The notes under the pieces: generated by a model
Seen by the model: only the letters and a program-made list of their open reading frames with translations
Database searches by the model: none
Told to the model about the DNA's origin: nothing
Shown: positions 24,099 to 33,200 of the stretch, piece by piece
How positions within the stretch are numbered: position 1 is the first letter of the stretch
Layout of the letters: each line of letters starts with the position of its first letter
Translations under genes and position numbers: made by a program
From: Bacteriovoracaceae bacterium
GTDB taxonomy: Bacteria; Bdellovibrionota; Bacteriovoracia; Bacteriovoracales; Bacteriovoracaceae
Direction of reading: 5' to 3'
DNA: 44,796 nucleotides
Assembly (NCBI GenBank): GCA_016786485.1
Contig: JAEUWD010000061.1
Span: 1-44,796, forward strand

Positions 24099-27074
24099 TT
24101 AGAAAGATTGGCTAAATGAACCGATATCAAAAATATCAGAACTTCCTTGCTGACCAACTTTATTCATCCCATTTCCATTTTCGCTTGCGCAAATCGAATC
24201 TACTTGTTCTCCAAATTTACGAAACTTTTCGTTAACTTCTTCTTTGGTTTTATTCGAACCACCGAGCGCAAATGTTTCAGATGCAATTTGTCTTGAGGTT
24301 CTGCTGTACTTAGCAGCAGTATCAAAAAACTTCTCAACTTTGCTTTCGCATGCCATTCGCGCTGCTGATTCTTCTTTGTCTTTGTATTGACTCTTGCATT
24401 GATTAATTAAGTCTTCAACACGATCGTTATCTTCAGGAGAAAGTGCGGTCAATCGACCACATTCATTATTCATATTTTCTTCGCAAAATCTTGTAGCTCC
24501 CGCATAAGTTGTAACATCTATTGCTTTTGATTTTTCTTTGTCACGAAGTTCTGCGAGGAAAATTTCTGTAAAATCAGAATCTCTTCTATTTTGACCTTCT
24601 GCCATAAAATTTGAACAATAGTCACTCCACTGTCCAATATTTTGTAACGAAGATTCGTTGATATTAATTTTTCCTGCAATAATTTCGAGCTCGCTTACAA
24701 GGCCTTCTGTCTGGTCATTGCATCCAGCTCCGAAACGAGAAACAGTTCTGCGACACTTATTTACATCTTTTAAGTAATCCCCATATTGTTCAGTGCTTTT
24801 TGCATAGCCTTGGTTCGCATTAGTATTATAACTTGCGACCGCACCTTTACAGCTCTGAGCTAAGTCTTGCCAATAAGCTTTTTCGGTATTTAGGTTTTTT
24901 GCGATTTGTTCTTTACGTTCAGCAGCTAGGGCTTTCATTGCATCATTGTGGCCAAGAATACCGTCGCCATTTTTGCCAGGCTTACCAATAAGAGTTGTAA
25001 TATTCTTTTTGAAAGCATCCATTAATTTTTTCTGTTCATTAGCGGAGATAATATCGACACCAAGCGCTTGATCAAATTGTGGAACAGGTAAATTCGTTGA
25101 TTCATAACCAACTGGCAACTTGAAAGCTGGTGGAGAAACAAAGTAACTCGCATAAACTTGTGAGAATGCTTTGGTTTTCTCTTCGGCCATTCGAAAAAGT
25201 TTAAATTGATTTTCTTGGAAATTTGCAACGTTTCTATTGATTTGATTCGCGATGGCTATTTTTCCATCGGTTGTCTTCTTAATAATATCTTGAACTTTGT
25301 TTTCGCAACCATTCATGCTACTTGCACATTTAACAGCATTATTAACACAAAAATTTGCACTGTCGCTTTGCAAATTAGATTTACTACAAGTGTCACCAGT
25401 TGGTACGCCTTCGCAGTTAACCATTGTTTTCACGATATCATTTTGTACGTTTTGATTATAGTTCTGACTTACTTTTGAATATTCATTACGAAGCGTTGTG
25501 GCTTGTGCCAAGATGTCAGCATTCGTTAAGCCATCTTTGTTTTTACGAGTTTTAAACATCTGCTTACAATAACAGTCATAACCTTCAAGTAAGCTAGAAG
25601 CATTAATTAACTGAGTTGATTTCTGTGGGCAACCACTGATAGTAGGTAGTTCATTTTTAGTTGAACCTGAGTTGTAAACGAAATCTCTTTGAGCTGCTGC
25701 GCTCTTAATAAGAGTTTGCATTCTTTGTTGGAAATCAATTGTATTATCTGGAAGAATACGTTTGATATCATTAATCACGTTATCAGCACTGGTTGAGTTT
25801 TTACTAACACGATTATTGTTCGTTTTAAAATTTTTAGTCCATGCGTCCATTTTATCTGGTGAAATATCTTTGCTATCACTACCAAATAGGACTCGGTTCA
25901 TACATGATGAATACTGTTCATTTTCCCAAGACTTTAAAGCTTGCGCGGTATTTTTATCTGGATCTAAAATGGAAGCACGAGTGGCTGAATCTGTAATACC
26001 TAGCTGACTAATTTTTCTATCAATTTCTCGTGTTTTAGAAATGAGGTCGGTGTTATTTCTCGCAAGGATGCGTTGATATGTATCATCCATCGCTGCACCG
26101 TAAGTTGATGAACGAACAACATTCATTTGTTCAGCAACTGGATCACCATTTGGGTTTAAAGGTTTTAGACCAGATTCTTTAATATACTTCCCAAGCTTAG
26201 ATGCTACGTTGGCAATATCTTGTCTCATGGCCGATTGATTTTTAATAACTTCTGAAGCTAAATCGCGGCCGGTTTGCGGATCTGTTTTTTGAGTTCGAAT
26301 CTCATCTCGAATACCTTGCAAGCCATTGTTAGCGGCACCGGTCAACTGACCTTTTGTGAAAGCTTGCTTACAGTTATTATCAGTAAATGTATCATTGAAA
26401 AGAGTATCAAGTTGATTCTTATCAATGCCTTTACCAGTTAAAAGCGAGTTCAATTTTTCTAAATTCTTACGGTCTAGATCAGCTTGTTTGCTAAATTCTC
26501 TCTCAGCATTTTCAATATCGCGAAGAATTTGTTTCATTTCGTTTACACGAGCTTCAAGTTTGTTTTCCATGTCTTTCATAGCTTCATCTACACACTGTAT
26601 GCCAAGTGAAGCCCCTGGTTGCCCCATAACGATGTAGTTATCAGCTAGGTTATAATTTTGTTCAGCGATGGCTTGGATTTGTTTGAACATCGCAGCGGTG
26701 CCTGGATCAGTTGCCATGGAAGCATCACAAACATCAAGCGAAGGTCTATCAGTACGGCTTTTCAAAACTTCACAATCACGGCCAAGAAAGTTTTCAGTGT
26801 GAGTTGAAATCACCATTTGTGAAGCATATTGCTGCATTTGCTGTTGTTGTTGAACCGATTGCATTTGTTGTTGCACTTGATTGGCCAGTGGTGCGATAGT
26901 GTTTGAAACATTTCTGTATGTAGTTCCAAAATCTTTCACTTTTTGATTAAAAGTTTTTGATGGCCTTGTATCAACATCAGATGGTTCTGAGTCGCCTTGG
27001 GACCAAGCAAAACTTGGCGAAAAAACCAAAGAGTAATTAAGCACCAGACATAAAAACTGTTTTAAGATTTTCAT
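24099..27074 (-). CDS. Large secreted Gln/Cys-rich coiled-coil protein, unknown function
   Basis: The protein has 991 residues from ATG 27074, chosen because GGAAG lies five bases upstream and a clean signal peptide follows (MKILKQFLCLVLNYSLVF to SFAWS). An in-frame ATG at 27116 adds 14 residues ahead of the signal and is less likely. Residues 65-86 are Gln/Met rich (QVQQQMQ, QQQQQMQQ). The rest is mostly helical, with long charged stretches and over 20 Cys scattered as pairs, suggesting a disulphide-stabilised helical bundle. No domain is recognised. It is first gene of the operon with the metallopeptidase lipoprotein, so the two may act together. Confidence 0.8.
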   Translation of the reverse strand: MKILKQFLCLVLNYSLVFSPSFAWSQGDSEPSDVDTRPSKTFNQKVKDFGTTYRNVSNTIAPLANQVQQQMQSVQQQQQMQQYASQMVISTHTENFLGRDCEVLKSRTDRPSLDVCDASMATDPGTAAMFKQIQAIAEQNYNLADNYIVMGQPGASLGIQCVDEAMKDMENKLEARVNEMKQILRDIENAEREFSKQADLDRKNLEKLNSLLTGKGIDKNQLDTLFNDTFTDNNCKQAFTKGQLTGAANNGLQGIRDEIRTQKTDPQTGRDLASEVIKNQSAMRQDIANVASKLGKYIKESGLKPLNPNGDPVAEQMNVVRSSTYGAAMDDTYQRILARNNTDLISKTREIDRKISQLGITDSATRASILDPDKNTAQALKSWENEQYSSCMNRVLFGSDSKDISPDKMDAWTKNFKTNNNRVSKNSTSADNVINDIKRILPDNTIDFQQRMQTLIKSAAAQRDFVYNSGSTKNELPTISGCPQKSTQLINASSLLEGYDCYCKQMFKTRKNKDGLTNADILAQATTLRNEYSKVSQNYNQNVQNDIVKTMVNCEGVPTGDTCSKSNLQSDSANFCVNNAVKCASSMNGCENKVQDIIKKTTDGKIAIANQINRNVANFQENQFKLFRMAEEKTKAFSQVYASYFVSPPAFKLPVGYESTNLPVPQFDQALGVDIISANEQKKLMDAFKKNITTLIGKPGKNGDGILGHNDAMKALAAERKEQIAKNLNTEKAYWQDLAQSCKGAVASYNTNANQGYAKSTEQYGDYLKDVNKCRRTVSRFGAGCNDQTEGLVSELEIIAGKININESSLQNIGQWSDYCSNFMAEGQNRRDSDFTEIFLAELRDKEKSKAIDVTTYAGATRFCEENMNNECGRLTALSPEDNDRVEDLINQCKSQYKDKEESAARMACESKVEKFFDTAAKYSRTSRQIASETFALGGSNKTKEEVNEKFRKFGEQVDSICASENGNGMNKVGQQGSSDIFDIGSFSQSF

Positions 27075-27211
27075 AGTTACTTCCATACTTTTTAGAGGAT
27101 GTAATTCCTCAATCATTTATCGGTTAAAAGTCCGAATTTATTTACTTTTTAACTATCACTAAGTTTTATTGTAAAACCTGACGGCTTTTGTCCCTAATTG
27201 TTTGTCTTTTC

Positions 27212-27239
27212 TTGGCAATTTTGAAATTTAAGCTACACT
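27212..27239 (+). promoter_or_regulatory. Probable promoter of the FHA-RDD/uppP unit
   Basis: TTGGCA (27212-27217), a 16-base spacer and TACACT (27234-27239) place transcription start near 27246, about 90 bases before the first conventional start codon at 27338. The rest of the 221-base spacer is AT rich with no other clear signal. Confidence 0.55.
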
Positions 27240-27337
27240 AAAAGGGAGTAATTATAAGGACTTCCAGCTCGTCTAAACAAAAAACAGCTAGTTGGGGTCA
27301 TATTAAGGCCGTTGCCTTAAAAAGTGGTCAATTTCTC

Positions 27338-29419
27338 GTGACAACAAGGTTTTACCTCTCATTTGAAACTCTGCCTGGGACTCCAAGGCACGCGCTCTCT
27401 CGCGGTGTCATCATTGGTAGTGAAGTTGGGGATATTGTCATTAAAGGCAATAAAACCATCTCACCTCGTCACTGTACCATTAGCGTGCAAGACGACGTCC
27501 TGGCCTTGGTTGATCACGGTTCCGAGTTCGGGACTTTTGTGAATAATAAAAAAGTCACAGCCGGGAAAACTTATTTAATTAACTCGAAAGACTTTTTAGT
27601 TATTGGTGATACGCCTGTCAAAATTGAACGTGAAGGTGACTCGATTACTTTAGAAGAAGCTAAAGTAGTAGTAAAGGAAGCTGAAAAAGTTACCAAGCAA
27701 TATCTCAGAAAAATAGAACATGATCTTCATGTGTTGGAAGAGGTGGAGCCACCGGAACAAGTGAAGCGTGTGGGTGGGGTTTGGGCGATATTCCGTATGC
27801 TTTCAGTTATTATTGATGCTCTCACTGCCTTGATTGTTCACACATTATTAAATCCTTACGTTGATTATAAAAATTTTTTGAAACAGACTGAAATTGCCAT
27901 CAACTTGAAGTTATTACCGTTGATTGAACAATCCGAAGTTTTTGAAGATATTATCACTGAACTAACACCGTATTATCGTTATCTCATTCTCTATGTGATA
28001 ATTCGACTTGCGACAGGCTTTCTGCTCGGTGTGACTTGGGGACAATATCTCATAGGGATGAGAAACTTTAGCTCGTTCTGGTGGGGAAGAATTGCTTCGA
28101 TTATTCAAACTCTTTTAGGTCTTGTTTTGGGTCCATTTATTGTTTTTGATTTACCAAGTTTGTTTATGAAACGAACTTTTAAAGAATGGGTTACCTATTC
28201 TGTCGTTGAGTTGCAAACTAAGTATCACGCGCTTGTAGGTGTTGTGGTCTTTTTACCGTTGATCATTTTTTTGACCCTGGCTTCGCCCTTGTTTCAAGGT
28301 TTTGAAGTTATCAAAAAAGTTCCTTTTATCACTAAAGAAATTCCAGTTTTAACTGAAGTTAAAGTTTTGGGTGAAAATAAAAGTGACTTTTTCAAATTTA
28401 GCTCTAAGATTCATGAGGATTTAGAAATTTTGAGTTTCTTTGAATTAGTTCAAGGCAAAGATTCGAAAAAAATTATTCCTTATCTTCAAATTATCGATAA
28501 ACAAGATTCTTCAAAAATATCTTTTAATCTGTTTAAAAATTTTTCTTTTAATAAATTATTAATTATTGACAATGAAATGAATCCCTTTTTCAGAAAAAGT
28601 TATCCGATTACTAACGAGTTTATTCACGATATTGGTCGCATCAATAAGAACTTTACAAACAAGCGTTGGACAGAAAGCACAAAGCTAAGATTGAATGAAG
28701 AAATTGAAAACGTTTTTAAGAAATCTTTTAGTTTAGACATGAGTACACTTGGTCATTTCATTCAGGAAAATGGGCCATTTATTAAAGGTTATGTTGAGTT
28801 CCGCGAAGCTGTTCTTTATATGTTAGATTATCCAGACATTACTGAAATCAATGTTGTCCGGTTAGGAAATACACGTTTCTTCCGTTTCATAGAAGATAAT
28901 CGCGCTGCAAATCTTCGACATTATTTAATACCAATTAATGCTGAACATGGGGTTATCTATCGTGTAACATTTGATTCGAGAAATTTTGTAAAATCTTTCT
29001 ACGACAAATTCCTAACTTTGACTCAATGGAATTTCAATGAAGATAAGCTCAAGAGCACGAGTTTAAATTCTGGCTTACAGAGTAAGGCGAATAATGTTTA
29101 TGACCAAATTGATTTCACTATGAATAAAAATTTAGGTTATGAAAAACGATTTGCTTTAAATGAATTTACTTTTAATTACCTCTACGAAAAAGCCGTAGGT
29201 TACCTACAAGAAAATAAAACAGATATGTTGACGCTTTTAACCAGCAGTACTCGTTCTTACATTCAAGTTTTAACTTTGTTAAGTGAAGATGATAGTATTG
29301 AAGAGACTCAGAAAAAATTAAATCAAACCCTCCAAAAAAATCTTTCAGACATGTTAGAAGCTTTAGAGAAAAAGAATTTAATGTTTTTTGGTTTGGAGCT
29401 GAGAGAGGGGAAGAAATAA
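27338..29419 (+). CDS. FHA-domain plus RDD-like membrane protein
   Basis: The protein has 693 residues. Residues about 20-97 are an FHA domain (RGVIIGSEVGDIVI, SPRHCTISV, GSEFGTFVNNKKV), a phosphothreonine reader. A charged linker follows, then an RDD-like membrane region (about 147-290) with RMLSVIIDALTA and GVTWGQYLIGMRNF, one more membrane helix (298-317), and about 375 periplasmic residues of unknown fold. Start GTG 27338 is the first conventional codon, but the frame stays open upstream past the predicted transcription start, so the true N terminus is uncertain. It abuts uppP with no gap, implying a role in envelope or lipid-carrier metabolism under Ser/Thr phosphorylation control. Confidence 0.85.
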   Translation: MTTRFYLSFETLPGTPRHALSRGVIIGSEVGDIVIKGNKTISPRHCTISVQDDVLALVDHGSEFGTFVNNKKVTAGKTYLINSKDFLVIGDTPVKIEREGDSITLEEAKVVVKEAEKVTKQYLRKIEHDLHVLEEVEPPEQVKRVGGVWAIFRMLSVIIDALTALIVHTLLNPYVDYKNFLKQTEIAINLKLLPLIEQSEVFEDIITELTPYYRYLILYVIIRLATGFLLGVTWGQYLIGMRNFSSFWWGRIASIIQTLLGLVLGPFIVFDLPSLFMKRTFKEWVTYSVVELQTKYHALVGVVVFLPLIIFLTLASPLFQGFEVIKKVPFITKEIPVLTEVKVLGENKSDFFKFSSKIHEDLEILSFFELVQGKDSKKIIPYLQIIDKQDSSKISFNLFKNFSFNKLLIIDNEMNPFFRKSYPITNEFIHDIGRINKNFTNKRWTESTKLRLNEEIENVFKKSFSLDMSTLGHFIQENGPFIKGYVEFREAVLYMLDYPDITEINVVRLGNTRFFRFIEDNRAANLRHYLIPINAEHGVIYRVTFDSRNFVKSFYDKFLTLTQWNFNEDKLKSTSLNSGLQSKANNVYDQIDFTMNKNLGYEKRFALNEFTFNYLYEKAVGYLQENKTDMLTLLTSSTRSYIQVLTLLSEDDSIEETQKKLNQTLQKNLSDMLEALEKKNLMFFGLELREGKK

Positions 29420-30232
29420 ATGGATTATTTAAGTGCCTTTGTTTATGGATTGATTCAAGGTGTGACCGAGTTTGCACCAGTAAGTAGTAGCGGACATTTG
29501 GCAGTATTACCTTATTTTATGCAAATCAACGACCCGGGTGTTTTCTTTGATCTGATGATGCATTTAGGAACGGCCCTGGCGGTGATGATTTATTTCCGTC
29601 GAGATATTTTTGTTCTCCTGGCCGAGTTAGCACCGGCCTTGATTAATTTTAAGAGTGATAAACCATCTCATCACTATGTTCGTAACTTATTATTTGCCAC
29701 TTTCGTTTCTGTGTTTTTCATTCTTGTTTTAAAAGATTTGGCCGAAGACTATGGTCGTAATCCTTTATTTATTGCTTTCAATTTAATTTTCTTTGGCTTT
29801 ATTCTTTATCTATCTGATTCAAGAGCGAATTCAGATGAAGAAGTTTCTCCGATGTATAAAAAAGCTCAGTGGCTTCGTGCTGGCCTAATGGGTTTTGCGC
29901 AGTCTCTGGCAATCTTTCCCGGCGTTTCACGTTCTGGTATTACGATTAGCGCTGGCCGCTTTAAAGGTTTGAATCGCCACCATGCTAGTTCTTTTTCATT
30001 CCTATTATCGCTACCGATTATTTTGGCGGGAATTGTTTATAAAATCCCAACTTACCTTGCCAGTGGAAATACAGAGAACGTTGCCGTACTCTTTTTTGGT
30101 GTGCTCATCGCTTTTATTTTTGGGATTATCACTATTCATTTTTTCTTGAAATTCATTTCCAAAATCGGCTTGAAGATATTCTTTATCTACCGTTTAGCGC
30201 TCGGTCTTATTTTATTGTATTTTGTTAATTAA
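29420..30232 (+). CDS. uppP: Undecaprenyl-diphosphatase
   Basis: The protein has 270 residues, the usual BacA/UppP length, with about seven to eight membrane helices. It dephosphorylates undecaprenyl diphosphate to recycle the lipid carrier for peptidoglycan and other wall polymers. Family motifs are GLIQGVTEFAPVSSSGH (11-26, with catalytic Glu17 and the SSSGH loop) and FPGVSRSGITIS near 170. ATG follows the TAA of the FHA gene directly, with GAGGGGAAG as ribosome site inside the upstream gene. Its end overlaps the convergent large lipoprotein gene by four bases. Confidence 0.95.
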   Translation: MDYLSAFVYGLIQGVTEFAPVSSSGHLAVLPYFMQINDPGVFFDLMMHLGTALAVMIYFRRDIFVLLAELAPALINFKSDKPSHHYVRNLLFATFVSVFFILVLKDLAEDYGRNPLFIAFNLIFFGFILYLSDSRANSDEEVSPMYKKAQWLRAGLMGFAQSLAIFPGVSRSGITISAGRFKGLNRHHASSFSFLLSLPIILAGIVYKIPTYLASGNTENVAVLFFGVLIAFIFGIITIHFFLKFISKIGLKIFFIYRLALGLILLYFVN

Positions 30233-33200
30233 GGACTAACGTCGATAGTCTCACCTGGAAAATCATCTGGAACACAATAGAGGTGATTGTTCCAACGAAC
30301 ACCAGCTTCAAAGACATCATAAGCGTTGCCAGTTTCACTATTATTATCAATCACGCCTGAGCTATAAACAAAACGTCGGCGTTTAGCATCTGGTACAGCT
30401 TCCGCGCCAGGAATAAACAATTCTGAAATAGCGCGACCGAAAGCGGCTTTCCCTGAGCAACAAATCTTCTTTTGCTTAGCAATCGTCACGGCGTCGTCAG
30501 GACTATTGAGAAAACCGGTCGATGAGTTAAAAAGAGCATCGCTGAGATTATTCGCTTCAGATGAGACATAACGATTGAGGTAAACTGAAATATTTGTGAA
30601 ATCTTCTAAACAGCATTTGCCTTGAAATTTTTTGCCCGTACAGCACTCGTTGTCTGTCGCATTCGCTGGAAGCGCGACACCTGCTTGACGGCAACAACTG
30701 ACTTTTTTCTCAGAGAATACCATCTTGATATCACTCACGAAATTATCTGGATCGGCGGCTGATAAATAGCTAGCACCACCAATGGTGTATTCAGGTACCG
30801 CCGCTGGGAGAATTGTGCCATCGAGTGGTTTATTGGCGACTGCGACTTGGTTATCATCGACGATACATTGAGCGCCGTTAGAGTTAGTGGCCGACTCAAT
30901 CATAATTTGTGGAATACCAGTTAATTCGAGTTTATTTAACCAGCTTAAATATTTTGATTCTTCAGTGCTAGTAAAGTTTTTTGCTTCACACTCGCTGGTA
31001 TTCTGAAAGCCAGGCTGACAAACAAAAGGTGTTAATCCTTGCCCCGAAAAGTTATCGCTGGTATTTGGTGCCCATGAAAGACATCGGAAGGCATCGACTT
31101 TTAAATTATCTTGTAACTTACTTGGTAGCCAATGGTGGCCACCACCTTGGTCTTCATGGAAGTCACGAACCCAGCTACTGCTGCAGCATGTACGTGAAGC
31201 TAAGGTATCAAACGTTTTGTATTGAGCAGTCATACTAAGACTGGTGCTCGCTAAGCCTGAATCATCATTTGGTTTAATTAAGTAAGTTGTCGTAGGTGTT
31301 GTCGAGGGAGGAGTCGTACCGATAATATCTGCGATAGTATTTAAGCGTGAATATCGTGTGTCGCTCTGTAAATCGATACCAATACCTGGGATATTTTTTC
31401 CATCGAAGGCCGAATTACTAAAATCAGCAGTGTAAATAGTGATAGCTTTACCAACTTCTCGGCAGCATTTATTGTTTTTTAAATCGAGACTGGTATTTGG
31501 CATAATACTGTAAGGTTGTCGTTTATCAGCGGAGTTTCCACACACCATCGGTTCTTGCCAGAAGGCCAATTCCGCTTCATTCATCGATGAAGGTGTGAGG
31601 ATACTATCAATTTGTTGTGAGATATAAGTTGAAGGTGCACACTCATAATCAGAGAAGCAAGCGGCACCAGGAGCTCGTAAACAAGTATTTTGACGATATC
31701 CAAAGCTTTCAAATAAATTTGTACTATCACTGAAGAGATCAAGGCCTGCAAACTCTGAATGTCCGAGAGCATTAGATAAAATATTTTGTGAAGCAGCGTA
31801 CTTGCGATAAGCTTCAGCACTTGGAACGGCATCGGCAGTTAACTGATTTATAAAATAATTTCCTGTCGAATCATAAGTTGGACAGACTGAATAAAGCGCA
31901 TTGTTTTGTGTACTATTAAGTGTCGGTGCAATTCCCAATAACTTATCACCGTTACGTGAAGTTGGTGCATTACCACTTAAAGCTGAAAAGCCCATATTGG
32001 CATTGCTTGGGTTACGACCAGGAATGCAAATCGAATTCACATTGCTTGAGTTAAAATGCGAGAGTAGGGTTGTGCCAGCAGCGCTTATACTTTTTGTTCC
32101 GTGAAATTTATAAGGTCGACCAATCACACGGGCACTCACTCCAATTGTATCGGTACAATCATTTTGAGAGGAATCATTTGATGTACAATGTGTTGAGTTC
32201 TGATTGAGTGGTGAACTCGCAAAACGTGAAATATTAATATTAAACTTGCTAGAAGCACTTAGACTTTCGCAATAGTAGTTGCTGGCGCAACTATGGGCCC
32301 CGACTTTATTACTATTTGCATATGAAAGGGAGCTACTTGATATCACACTGTAAATATCATCTTGGCAAACTGAACCACGACCACGATACATACAACGTTT
32401 AGCTTGGCCGTTGAGTCCACCATCAAGTAATGAATGAAGTTTTATGTTTTGACTAACATTAGTTAGTTCAACTGAGCTTGAATCAAACTTCGGCCAGTTA
32501 GTCGATAGACTTGAAACATCCACACAAGCATAATCAAAGCCAACTTGTTTAATACAATCAGCATCAGTACTACAATAGTGATGTTTCTGGCATTGGGCCC
32601 CGTCACTATTTGGATCAAATAAAACATCGGAATCATTTTCATCGAAATCAGTGATTTCAGTAATAACGACTTTGAAGCTATTATTATTGGTTAAATCACC
32701 AAACATGGCATTGGTTGCAAAATAAAGCTTATTCGTCTTAGCAGTGGTCTTGCGTCGGTTACCGACTGAAAACCAATTCGCCCCATCGTATGAAGCGATA
32801 AGTGAACCATAATCAAATCCGTACCAATCACGGCTATATCCGTTTGCAAAAAGAAAGTGTTGTGCTTGCAGACGAGTTCTTCTTTGTTCATTAAGTGTCG
32901 TGTATGCCTTATGCGTCCAAGGAATCATGGTCATCGGAACATAACAAGCTCGTGCGAAAAGAGTATCATCACGACGATCATCGCTAAGTGTGCTGGCCGG
33001 ATTTGTTTCAACCGGATCTGGTTCAAGACCGCCACCTTTTTGTGTAAAGGTTTCCGGGAACAATCGTTTCAAATTTGAATAGTAATCGCTACCGCAAGTG
33101 CTGCATGAACTAAAGCCACCCGAATCGACATATATGTTATAAGACTTGCCTTTTTCAACATCGACTTTGACTGGTGGTTTTGACATCGTATTATCAATAA

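Noticed and set aside
27074-27116. Upstream ATG for the 991-residue secreted protein
   Set aside because: It puts 14 charged residues before the signal peptide; ATG 27074 has GGAAG at the right distance.
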